Below, in pieces: positions 31,696-38,553 of a DNA stretch of 64,000 bases. Below the pieces are notes generated by a model. The model saw nothing but the letters and a program-made list of their open reading frames with translations, was not told where the DNA came from and did no database searches. The stretch is from Nonomuraea pusilla (lineage in GTDB: Bacteria; Actinomycetota; Actinomycetes; Streptosporangiales; Streptosporangiaceae). The translations under genes were made by a program, and so were the position numbers. Every line of letters begins with the position of its first letter. Within the stretch, counting starts at the first letter, position 1. The stretch covers positions 310,001 through 374,000 of the forward strand of contig NZ_FOBF01000007.1 of the NCBI RefSeq assembly GCF_900109355.1, read 5' to 3'.

Positions 31696-33137
31696 TCCCG
31701 CAGGTCACCTCCTGGCGGCCGGGCGAGGGTCTGTTCCCGCTGGACGGCGGCACGCGGGTGAGCGGCCCGCACGCGGACGCGGTGCGGGAGGTGCTCGGCC
31801 TGCCCCCGCGCGGCGACGGTGCGGCCGAGGTCGTCCTGCGCCTCGTGGACGACGCGTCGCTCGGCGAGGAGGGCTACGTCCTCACCGTCGCGCCCGGCCG
31901 TGCCGAGGTCGCCGCCGCGTCGGAGGCCGGGCTGCGGTGGGGCGCGCAGACGCTGCGGCAGCTCCGCGGCCCCGCCGGGGTGCCGTGCGGGACCGTCCGC
32001 GACGTGCCCAGGTACGCCTGGCGCGGCGTCATGATCGACGTGGCCCGCTGGTGGCGCCCGATGTCCTTCCTGCGCGCCTACGTCGACCTGCTGTCGCTGC
32101 ACAAGTTCAACGTCCTGCACCTGCACCTGACCGACGACCAGGGCTGGCGCTTCGAGGTGCGCGCCCACCCGCGCCTCACCGGGGTCGGGGCCCACCGGCC
32201 GCGCTCCCCCCGGGGGCACGCGCGCGACGGCGCGTTCGACGACACCCCGCACGGCGGCTTCTACACGCAGCGGGAGCTGCGCGACCTCGTGGAGTACGCG
32301 GCCCGCCGGGGCGTCACCGTGGTGCCCGAGATCGAGTTCCCCGGCCACTCGCAGGCCGCGATCGCCGCCTGCCCGTGGCTGGGCCACCCCGGCCCGGCGC
32401 CGGTCGAGGTGCGCGCCTCGTGGGGCATCTCGACGAACGTGCTCAACGTGAGCGACCGGGCCGTGGCCTTCGCCCGGGACGTGCTGGACGAACTGTGCGA
32501 GGTGTTCCCCTCCCCGTACGTCCACATCGGCGGCGACGAGGTGCGCGGCGACGAGTGGGCCTCCAGCGAGGAGGCGGCGCGGCGGGTCGCGGCCGAGGGC
32601 CTGCCAGGGCCTGCCGCCCTGCACGGCTGGTGGGGCCGGGTCCTCGCCGGCCACCTGCGCGGGCTCGGCCGCCGCGCGGTCGCCTGGGACGACATGCTCG
32701 ACCACGACCCGCCGCGGGACATGGTCATCATGGCCTGGCGCGGCGTGGACCGGGTCGAGGCGGCGCTGCGGGCCGGCCACGACGTGGTCGCCGCCCCCCA
32801 CACCCACACCTACCTCGACTACGCCGAGTCGGACGGCCCCGGGGAGCCGGTCAGCATCGCCGGGCCGCTCCCGCTGGAGACCGTCTACGGGTACGACGCC
32901 GGCGACGGCGTGCTCGGCATGCAGGCCCAGCTGTGGGGCGAGTACCTGCCCACCAGGGAGCGTTTCGACTACAACGCCTTCCCCCGGCTGTGCGCCGTCG
33001 CGGAGGCCGCGTGGTCCCGCGGGCGCGACCTCGGCGACTTCACCCGCCGGCTCTCCGCCCACCTGCCGCTGCTCGACGGGCTCGGCGTGGGCTACCGGCG
33101 GCCGGACCCCGAAGGAGTGTCCCATGTTCACCTCTGA
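31692..33137 (+). CDS. Cytosolic GH20 beta-N-acetylhexosaminidase
   Basis: A 481-residue glycoside hydrolase. A small N-terminal alpha/beta domain (residues 1-110) precedes the barrel (YAWRGVMIDVARWW, then VLHLHLTDDQGWRFEV). The catalytic pair Asp282-Glu283 in YVHIGGDEVRG fits the substrate-assisted GH20 mechanism. Substrate-binding Trp residues appear in HGWWGRVL and AQLWGEY. No signal peptide is present, so it acts on imported oligosaccharide, presumably releasing GlcNAc or GalNAc inside the cell. Its start overlaps the isomerase stop, and its end overlaps the next gene by 14 bases. Confidence 0.92.
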   Translation: MIPQVTSWRPGEGLFPLDGGTRVSGPHADAVREVLGLPPRGDGAAEVVLRLVDDASLGEEGYVLTVAPGRAEVAAASEAGLRWGAQTLRQLRGPAGVPCGTVRDVPRYAWRGVMIDVARWWRPMSFLRAYVDLLSLHKFNVLHLHLTDDQGWRFEVRAHPRLTGVGAHRPRSPRGHARDGAFDDTPHGGFYTQRELRDLVEYAARRGVTVVPEIEFPGHSQAAIAACPWLGHPGPAPVEVRASWGISTNVLNVSDRAVAFARDVLDELCEVFPSPYVHIGGDEVRGDEWASSEEAARRVAAEGLPGPAALHGWWGRVLAGHLRGLGRRAVAWDDMLDHDPPRDMVIMAWRGVDRVEAALRAGHDVVAAPHTHTYLDYAESDGPGEPVSIAGPLPLETVYGYDAGDGVLGMQAQLWGEYLPTRERFDYNAFPRLCAVAEAAWSRGRDLGDFTRRLSAHLPLLDGLGVGYRRPDPEGVSHVHL

Positions 33138-34146
33138 GCAGGAGCTGGAGGAGCGGCTGGCCACCCCGTCGGCCGCGCTGGTCGCGGACGCGGCCCGCCT
33201 CGACGGCGACCTCGTCGTGCTCGGCGCGGGCGGCAAGATGGGGCCGAGCCTGGTCCGCCTGGCCAGGCGCGCCCTCGACGCCGCCGGACGCGGCGACGCC
33301 CGCGTGTACGCCGTCTCGCGCTGGTCGGACGAGGCCGCCGCGAAGGCGCTGCGCGACGAGGGCGTGGACGTGGTGCGCCACGACCTGGGCGACGCCGACC
33401 TGGCCGGGCTGCCCGACGCCGCCTCGGTCGTCTTCATGGTGGGCGCCAAGTTCGGCACGTCCTCCGCGCCGTACCAGGCGTGGGCGGTCAACGCCGCGCT
33501 GCCGGCCGCCGTCGCCCGGCGCTACCGCGACTCGGTGATCGCGGCGTTCTCCACCGGCAACGTCTACCCGCTGGTGGACGTCGCCTCCGGCGGCAGCGCC
33601 GAGGAGGACCCGCCGGGCCCAGTCGGCGAGTACGCCATGAGCTGCCTGGGCAGGGAGCGCGTGTTCGAGCACGCCGCGGCCGTGTACGGCGCCCGGGTGG
33701 CGATCCTGCGCCTCAACTACGCCGTGGACCTGCGCTACGGCGTCCTGGCCGACATCGCCTCGTCCGTGGCGGCGGGCGAGCCGGTGGACGTCACCACCGG
33801 GCACGTCAACGTGGTCTGGCAGGGCTACGCCAACGAGGTGGCGCTGCGGTCGCTGCTGCACGCGCGCGCCCCCGAGCCGTTCACGCTGAACCTGACGGGC
33901 CCGGAGACGGCGTCGGTGCGGCGGGTGGCGGCCCGGCTGGCGGCGCTGCTCGGCACGGAGGCGCGCTGCGACGGCGGCGAGAGCGGCACCGCCCTGCTCA
34001 GCGACGCCTCCCGCTGCCACGGCCTGTTCGGCTACCCCGACGTCCCCCTGGACACCCTCATCGCCTGGCAGGCCGCCTGGCTGGCCGAGGGCCTGCCCCT
34101 GTCCGGCAAGCCCACCAAGTTCTCCGTGCGCGACGGGAGGTTCTGA
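33124..34146 (+). CDS. NAD-dependent epimerase/dehydratase family protein
   Basis: A 340-residue extended short-chain dehydrogenase. The nucleotide motif LVVLGAGGKMGPSLVRLARR is a variant of GxxGxxG. The active-site region is FSTGNVYPLVDVASGG then PVGEYAMSCLGRERVFEHAA; a Tyr and a Cys-Leu-Gly-Arg replace the usual YxxxK, so catalysis may be unusual. It probably acts on a free or oxidised sugar produced by GH20 and the dehydrogenase. ATG 33124 lies inside the 3' end of the GH20 gene, after GAAGGAG. Confidence 0.82.
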   Translation: MFTSEQELEERLATPSAALVADAARLDGDLVVLGAGGKMGPSLVRLARRALDAAGRGDARVYAVSRWSDEAAAKALRDEGVDVVRHDLGDADLAGLPDAASVVFMVGAKFGTSSAPYQAWAVNAALPAAVARRYRDSVIAAFSTGNVYPLVDVASGGSAEEDPPGPVGEYAMSCLGRERVFEHAAAVYGARVAILRLNYAVDLRYGVLADIASSVAAGEPVDVTTGHVNVVWQGYANEVALRSLLHARAPEPFTLNLTGPETASVRRVAARLAALLGTEARCDGGESGTALLSDASRCHGLFGYPDVPLDTLIAWQAAWLAEGLPLSGKPTKFSVRDGRF

Positions 34147-34147
34147 G

Positions 34148-35155
34148 ATGTCGATCGACCTGCTCAGGGAGGGGACGGTCATCCCCGCCCACCCGCTGGC
34201 GCTGACCTCGGGGCGCACGCTCGACGAGCGCCGCCAGCGCGCCCTGACCCGCTACTACCTCGACGCGGGCGCGGGCGGGGTGGCGGTCGGCGTCCACACC
34301 ACGCAGTTCGCGATCCGCGAGGCCGGGCTGCTCCAGCCGGTGCTGGAGATCGCCGCCGAGGTGGCGGCCAAGGAGGCCGGGCGGCCGTTCGTGCTGGTCG
34401 CGGGGGCCTGCGGCGACACCGCCCAGGCGGTCGCCGAGGCCGAGCTGGCCGCCTCGCTCGGCTACCACGCGGTGCTGCTGTCGCCGCAGGTCCCCGGCGC
34501 CGGGGAGGAGGAGCTGCTGGAGCGGGCGAAAGCCGTCGGCGAGGTGCTGCCTGTCATCGGCTTCTACCTGCAGGAGGCGGTGGGCGGCCGCCGGCTGAGC
34601 CCGTCCTTCTGGAGGTCGCTCAGCGAGCAGGAGTCGCTCGTGGCGATCAAGATGGCGCCCTTCGACCGGTACCGCACGGTGGACGTCGCGAGGGCCGTGG
34701 GCGAGTCGGGGCGCGGCGACGCCGTCGCCCTCTACACGGGCAACGACGACAACATCCTGGACGACCTGCTCACGCCGGTCGCGGGGCGCCGCGTCGTCGG
34801 CGGGCTGCTCGGCCAGTGGGCGGTGTGGACGCGTACGGCCGTCCTGATGCTGGAGGAGGTGCGGCGGGCGTGGGCGGGCGACGACGACGCGCTGCGCTCG
34901 CTGCTGGCCCGCTCCTCCGACCTCACCGACGCCAACGCCGCCGTCTTCGACGTCGCGGGCGGCTTCCGGGGCTGCGTCGCGGGGATCCACGAGGTGCTGC
35001 GCGGCCAGGGGCTCCTGGAGGGCATCTGGTGCCTCGACCCGGACGAGGGCCTGTCGCCGGGGCAGGCCGAGGAGATCGCCAGGGTCCGCGCCGCCTACCC
35101 GTGGCTGATGGACGACGACTTCGTCGCCGCTCGTCTGGACGACTGGCTGCGCTGA
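34148..35155 (+). CDS. DapA/NanA-type lyase (dihydrodipicolinate synthase family)
   Basis: A 335-residue class I aldolase barrel. Lys168 (LVAIKMAPFDRY) is in the Schiff-base position and Tyr140 (VIGFYLQEA) in the catalytic Tyr position. Family members cleave or form 2-keto acids such as N-acetylneuraminate or keto-deoxy sugar acids. The N-terminal GxxxGS/T substrate loop is altered (GAGGVAVGVHTTQF), so the substrate is probably not sialic acid itself. Last gene of the plus-strand operon; it begins one base after the previous stop. Confidence 0.85.
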   Translation: MSIDLLREGTVIPAHPLALTSGRTLDERRQRALTRYYLDAGAGGVAVGVHTTQFAIREAGLLQPVLEIAAEVAAKEAGRPFVLVAGACGDTAQAVAEAELAASLGYHAVLLSPQVPGAGEEELLERAKAVGEVLPVIGFYLQEAVGGRRLSPSFWRSLSEQESLVAIKMAPFDRYRTVDVARAVGESGRGDAVALYTGNDDNILDDLLTPVAGRRVVGGLLGQWAVWTRTAVLMLEEVRRAWAGDDDALRSLLARSSDLTDANAAVFDVAGGFRGCVAGIHEVLRGQGLLEGIWCLDPDEGLSPGQAEEIARVRAAYPWLMDDDFVAARLDDWLR

Positions 35156-35166
35156 CGCGCGACACG

Positions 35167-35203
35167 GGGAAGGGGGCGGGGACCTGGTCCCCGCCCCCTT
35201 CCC
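35167..35203. terminator. Bidirectional terminator, 18-bp perfect stem
   Basis: GGGAAGGGGGCGGGGACC and its exact reverse complement meet around a single T at 35185. The palindrome lies between the convergent ends of the lyase gene and the enolase-superfamily gene and should stop transcription from both sides. Confidence 0.85.
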
Positions 35204-35218
35204 GCGTCCGCGACCTGG

Positions 35219-36364
35219 TCAGACGATCCAGTGGGTGGTGGCGAGCGCGCGGACGGCGTCCTCGTCCACCTCGACGCCCAGCCCGGGGCCCGTGGGCACG
35301 AGCGCCACGCCGTCCTTCACCTCGACGGTGCGGCCCCCGACGTAGGCGGAGCGCACGAACTGCCGGCCGTTCAGGTCGACCGGCGTGTCCACGCCGAACG
35401 CGGCGAACAGGTGCAGCGAGGCGGCGAAGCCGAGGTCGGTGTCGGTCAGGCCCGACCCCATGACGCGCAGCCCCGCGTCCTCGGCGAGCTGGCACAGCCG
35501 GCGGGAGAGGGTCAGGCCGCCCGAGCGCTGCACCTTGGCGATGGCGATGTCCACGGCGTCGAGCTTGACGAACGTGGCCAGGTCGGACGGGTGGCGCAGG
35601 CTCTCGTCCAGGGCCACGGGCAGGGGGCTGAGGTCGCGCAGCCGGCGCAGCCCGGTGACGTCGTTGGCGGGCAGCGGCTGCTCGAACGCGGTCACGTCCA
35701 GGTCCACCAGCCTGCGGGCCATGCGCAGCGCGCCGTCCACGGTGTACGCCTGGTTGGCGTCGACCCAGATGGGCGCGCCGGGCGCGGCCTCCCTGACGGC
35801 GGCGACGACGGAGAGGTCCGTCGCCTCGTCGTGCAGGCCCACCTTCACCTTGTACGCGCCGTAGCCCTGCTCGCGGCCCTCCTCGACGGCCCTGCGCACC
35901 TCGTCGGCCGTCTGCCCGGCGACGATCCAGCCCAGCGTGACGCGGTCGAGCCTGCGCTGTCCCCACAGCACGCCGAGCGGCACGCCGGCGGCCCGTCCCA
36001 GCAGGTCGTGCAGGGCGATGTCGAGGGCGGACTTGGCGATGGGCGAGCCGATCGTCAGCCCCCTGTTGATCACCTTCTCGTAGGCCGCGCAGGCCCCGTC
36101 GAGGTCCCAGGCGGGCCGGCCGACCAGGGCGGGCGCGAGGTAGCCGTGGATGGTCGTCGAGATCGACTCCACCGTCTCGTACGTCCACGCGGGCGTCGGG
36201 GTCGCCTCGCCCCAGCCGGTGACGCCTCCGGCCGTCACCTTCACGAGCACCCGCTCGGTCGGCCTGCCCGTCGTCGTGACACTCCCTCCGGAGATGCTGA
36301 ACGACCGGATGACCGGCAGTTCCACGACGAAGGTCTCCACCCGCTCGACGACCAGCGACTCCAC
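35219..36364 (-). CDS. Mandelate racemase / muconate lactonizing enzyme family protein
   Basis: A 381-residue enolase-superfamily enzyme. The catalytic KxK is Lys172-Val-Lys174 (YKVKVG). Metal ligands are Asp202 (VDANQAY), Glu228 (FEQPLP) and Asp253 (ALDES), and the opposing Lys is Lys277 (IAIAKVQ). KxK plus a second Lys is the pattern of muconate-cycloisomerase and dipeptide-epimerase subgroups rather than sugar-acid dehydratases. The substrate is not resolvable; location next to the sugar operon suggests a related pathway. GTG 36364 has GGGAGAG close upstream and a perfect operator palindrome directly before that. Confidence 0.9.
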   Translation of the reverse strand: MESLVVERVETFVVELPVIRSFSISGGSVTTTGRPTERVLVKVTAGGVTGWGEATPTPAWTYETVESISTTIHGYLAPALVGRPAWDLDGACAAYEKVINRGLTIGSPIAKSALDIALHDLLGRAAGVPLGVLWGQRRLDRVTLGWIVAGQTADEVRRAVEEGREQGYGAYKVKVGLHDEATDLSVVAAVREAAPGAPIWVDANQAYTVDGALRMARRLVDLDVTAFEQPLPANDVTGLRRLRDLSPLPVALDESLRHPSDLATFVKLDAVDIAIAKVQRSGGLTLSRRLCQLAEDAGLRVMGSGLTDTDLGFAASLHLFAAFGVDTPVDLNGRQFVRSAYVGGRTVEVKDGVALVPTGPGLGVEVDEDAVRALATTHWIV

Positions 36365-36378
36365 GTTTCTCTCCCACA

Positions 36379-36392
36379 GAATGAATTCATTC
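36379..36392. promoter_or_regulatory. Perfect 14-bp palindrome GAATGAATTCATTC
   Basis: This is the fullest copy of the GAATGAATTC motif and the most symmetrical. It ends a few bases before the ribosome binding site of the enolase-superfamily gene, where bound protein would block transcription of that gene. Confidence 0.6.
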
Positions 36393-36442
36393 GCTTATTG
36401 ATCTCCGTACGCACAGAAATTAGCACGACGCAATTCATCGGC

Positions 36443-36461
36443 GAATTCTCGGAATGAATTC
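36443..36461. promoter_or_regulatory. Two further GAATTC-type boxes in the same intergenic region
   Basis: GAATTC at 36443-36448 and GGAATGAATTCATGG around 36451-36465 lie about 71 bp (near seven helical turns) from the perfect copy. On the minus strand a TAATTT at about 36416-36421 could be the -10 element, so the boxes would flank the promoter. Confidence 0.45.
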
Positions 36462-36464
36462 ATG

Positions 36465-36491
36465 GGGTACGAATTTCTTTTCCGCGTACCC
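36465..36491. promoter_or_regulatory. GGGTACG-n13-CGTACCC inverted repeat
   Basis: Perfect 7-bp arms in the intergenic region before the VOC gene. It may be an operator or a weak terminator. No further support. Confidence 0.3.
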
Positions 36492-36566
36492 GGGCAATGA
36501 GGAAAGAACCCTTCCTCGACGGGCCGTAACGTCGCCAGCGAAGCACGACGAACGAAGGAGAGGTCC

Positions 36567-36980
36567 ATGCTGCGAGGGCTGGCCACCGTGAACCTGTGGG
36601 CCGACGACGTGGAGGCCGCGGCCGCCTGGTACACCGAGGTGCTCGGCACGCCGCCGTACTTCCGCCGCGACGCCCCCGACGGGCGGCCCGCGTACATCGA
36701 GTTCCGCCTCGGCGACTACCAGCACGAGCTGGGCATCGTGCGCGGCGCGTTCGCGCCGGGCGGGCACGCGCGGGGCCCGGGGGGCGCCGTGGTGTACTGG
36801 CACGTCGACGACGTGCGGGCCGCCCACGAGCGGCTGCTGGAGCTCGGGGCCGAGGAGCACGAGCCGCCGACGGACCGCGGCCCCGGGTTCGTGACCGCGT
36901 CGGTGGCCGACCCGTTCGGGAACGTGCTGGGCGTCATGTTCAACGCGCACTACCTGGAGGTGCTGGCCTCCGACGACTGA
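36567..36980 (+). CDS. VOC (glyoxalase/bleomycin-resistance-like) family protein
   Basis: A 137-residue protein with two beta-alpha-beta-beta-beta modules: LRGLATVNLWADDVEAAAAW to YIEFRLGDYQHELGI, and GAVVYWHVDDVRAAHERLLE to GFVTASVADPFGNVLGVMFN. Candidate metal ligands are a His in QHELG, a His in YWHVDD and Asn/Asp near the C-terminus. The fold covers glyoxalases, dioxygenases and antibiotic-binding proteins; no substrate can be assigned. AAGGAGAGG precedes the ATG. Its last 31 bp overlap a convergent gene. Confidence 0.82.
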   Translation: MLRGLATVNLWADDVEAAAAWYTEVLGTPPYFRRDAPDGRPAYIEFRLGDYQHELGIVRGAFAPGGHARGPGGAVVYWHVDDVRAAHERLLELGAEEHEPPTDRGPGFVTASVADPFGNVLGVMFNAHYLEVLASDD

Positions 36981-37303
36981 GCGCGGGCGCGCACCGCGCC
37001 GCTGACGCCGAGGCCGCGGCGGGCGCAGAAGTCGTCCACCGCGGCGAGCACGTTGTCGATGGTGGCGGGGGCGTACCGGACGTCCTGCAGGTGGCGGCGG
37101 TAGTCGCGGGCCGCGCAGACGGCGGCGCCGGTGTCGGCCAGCCGGTCCGCGCCGCCCGCCGCCTCCGCGGTCCAGGCGAGGAAGCGGCGCACCCGCGACA
37201 GGTACGTGGCCTTGCTGGACTCCGCGAGCGGCGCGGCGGCCAGGGCGCAGGCGTAGGCGGCGAGCATCCCGTCGTACGGGGCCGGGAGCTTCTTGCGCGG
37301 CAC
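36950..37303 (-). CDS. Stand-alone integrase-type SAM-like (core-binding) domain protein
   Basis: A 117-residue protein that matches only the N-terminal core-binding domain of tyrosine recombinases: LAESSKATYLSRVRRFLAWT, ARDYRRHLQDVRYAPATIDN, VLAAVDDFCARRGLG. The catalytic Arg...His-x-x-Arg...Tyr domain is absent, and the VOC gene occupies the space where it would lie. GAGGAGAG six bases before GTG 37303 and normal codon use argue for an expressed gene rather than debris. A consensus DevR/DosR box lies about 100 bp upstream with a TAGCGT -10 candidate between. It might bind DNA without cutting it. Confidence 0.7.
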   Translation of the reverse strand: MPRKKLPAPYDGMLAAYACALAAAPLAESSKATYLSRVRRFLAWTAEAAGGADRLADTGAAVCAARDYRRHLQDVRYAPATIDNVLAAVDDFCARRGLGVSGAVRARAQSSEASTSR

Positions 37304-37401
37304 GGCGACTCTCCTCGAAGGGGGGCTTTGCTGGCGGGGCCGGTCCGAGACGCTAGGGGCCGCGGGCCGGCGGGGGCCAGCGGCGCAGGTCCCTCACGTC
37401 G

Positions 37402-37416
37402 GGGACTTTCGGCCCT
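37402..37416. promoter_or_regulatory. DevR/DosR-type box (consensus match)
   Basis: GGGACTTTCGGCCCT matches the published mycobacterial primary motif GGGACTTNNGGCCCT at every fixed base. It lies upstream of the minus-strand SAM-like gene; a TAGCGT -10 candidate on that strand is at 37350-37355. Confidence 0.65.
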
Positions 37417-37436
37417 GGCGGGAGCCCCCCGGCCCG

Positions 37437-37862
37437 TCACACGGTGATGCGGTCGAACGCGGTGATGGGCAGCATGATGACGGCGGCGGGGAAGAGCCCG
37501 TGCTCCTCCTTGTCGATGTGGGCGCGCAGCCGGCCCAGCGCCTCCAGCACGGCCTGCCAGTCGGGGGCTGCGCGGTCCACCCGGCCGAGCGCGCCGTGGA
37601 TGTCGTCGTGCTCGGCGCACAGGCGGTCCACCTCGTCGGCCAGCGAGCCCTCGGCGCGCAGTTCGGCGAACAGGCCCGTCTCCTCCAGCTCCGTGTGGGG
37701 CGCGAGCAGGGCGAGCAGCTCGTCCAGCAGCGGCAGGGCGTCGCCGTGGCGGCCCTCGTGGACGGCGCGGCGCAGCGAGCCCGCCACCTCCTCAATGGCG
37801 CCGTGCTCCTCGGTCAGCCGGCCGATCAGGGGGAACTCGCGGCACCCGCAGTAGTTGCACAT
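37437..37862 (-). CDS. Hemerythrin-domain protein with N-terminal CxxCxC
   Basis: A 141-residue four-helix protein. Conserved acids and histidines of the di-iron centre appear as EEHGAIEEVA, LLAPHTELEETGLF, LCAEHDDIHGAL and LRAHIDKEEHGLF. It starts MCNYCGCRE, a Cys-rich leader seen in related actinobacterial proteins that could bind metal. Hemerythrin-like domains sense or carry O2, NO or iron. The ATG at 37862 is preferred to an upstream extension that lacks family similarity. Divergent from a second hemerythrin gene, with a DevR/DosR-type box between. Confidence 0.85.
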   Translation of the reverse strand: MCNYCGCREFPLIGRLTEEHGAIEEVAGSLRRAVHEGRHGDALPLLDELLALLAPHTELEETGLFAELRAEGSLADEVDRLCAEHDDIHGALGRVDRAAPDWQAVLEALGRLRAHIDKEEHGLFPAAVIMLPITAFDRITV

Positions 37863-37954
37863 GGAGCCAGGATGCCGGTGCCCGCGGGCGGGCGGCAGGG
37901 CCGAGCGGCTCCCCGCGGTAGGGCCGTTCGTCACCTGATCGTCCCGCGCGGCTC

Positions 37955-37969
37955 GGGACTTTCGTCACT
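37955..37969. promoter_or_regulatory. DevR/DosR-type box between two hemerythrin genes
   Basis: GGGACTTTCGTCACT differs from the consensus in the right half only. It lies 62 bp before the plus-strand hemerythrin start and 92 bp before the minus-strand one. Confidence 0.5.
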
Positions 37970-38031
37970 ACAGCCGCCCCTCGCCTCGGTGGTGGGCTTG
38001 GCCAGGGAACCGGATCTCTGGAGAAACACCC

Positions 38032-38553
38032 TTGACCATCACCGACTACTTCACCGAGACGTTCAGAGCCGAGCACCGCCAGGTGCGCGACCTGCTCCTC
38101 GCGCTGATCGCCGCGTTCCGCGCGGGCGACCCCAGGAGGATCTCCGCGCTGGTGTCGGCGCTGTCGGCGGCGACCGGGCCGCACTTCCGTTACGAGGAGG
38201 AAGCCATGTACCCGGTGCTCGTCTCGGTCTTCGGCCGCGAGTACGTGGACAAGCTGCTCAGCGACCACGACGGCACGATCAGGAACGTCCGCGAGCTGGC
38301 CGAACTGGCGGAGCTGTACCGGCCGGCGGACCTGTACTGGCCGGACGAGCCCGACGAGGCGCAGGCCGCGTGGGGCATCGAGCTGACCAGGGAGATCCTG
38401 CCGCACGTGAGCGACTGCGACGGCCTGTCGCTGATGGTGGAGACGCTGCCGGAGGACGACGTGGTGCACATACTCGCCACCCGGGACGTCGCCAGGGAGA
38501 GCAACCTCGACCTGCTCACCTGGGCCGGGACCGTGCGGGGCCGGCATGTCTGA
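38032..38553 (+). CDS. Hemerythrin HHE domain protein
   Basis: A 173-residue helical protein. The di-iron ligands appear in FRAEHRQVRDLL, GPHFRYEEEAMYPVL, LLSDHDGTIRNV and ILPHVSDCDGL. It differs enough from its divergent neighbour to be a separate subfamily. TTG 38032 is preceded by GGAG at about 38020, and there is no nearby ATG giving the first helix. Its stop overlaps the next gene's ATG, suggesting co-expression with the nitronate-monooxygenase-like enzyme. A likely role is O2 or NO sensing or binding under the DevR/DosR-type control suggested by the upstream box. Confidence 0.83.
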   Translation: MTITDYFTETFRAEHRQVRDLLLALIAAFRAGDPRRISALVSALSAATGPHFRYEEEAMYPVLVSVFGREYVDKLLSDHDGTIRNVRELAELAELYRPADLYWPDEPDEAQAAWGIELTREILPHVSDCDGLSLMVETLPEDDVVHILATRDVARESNLDLLTWAGTVRGRHV

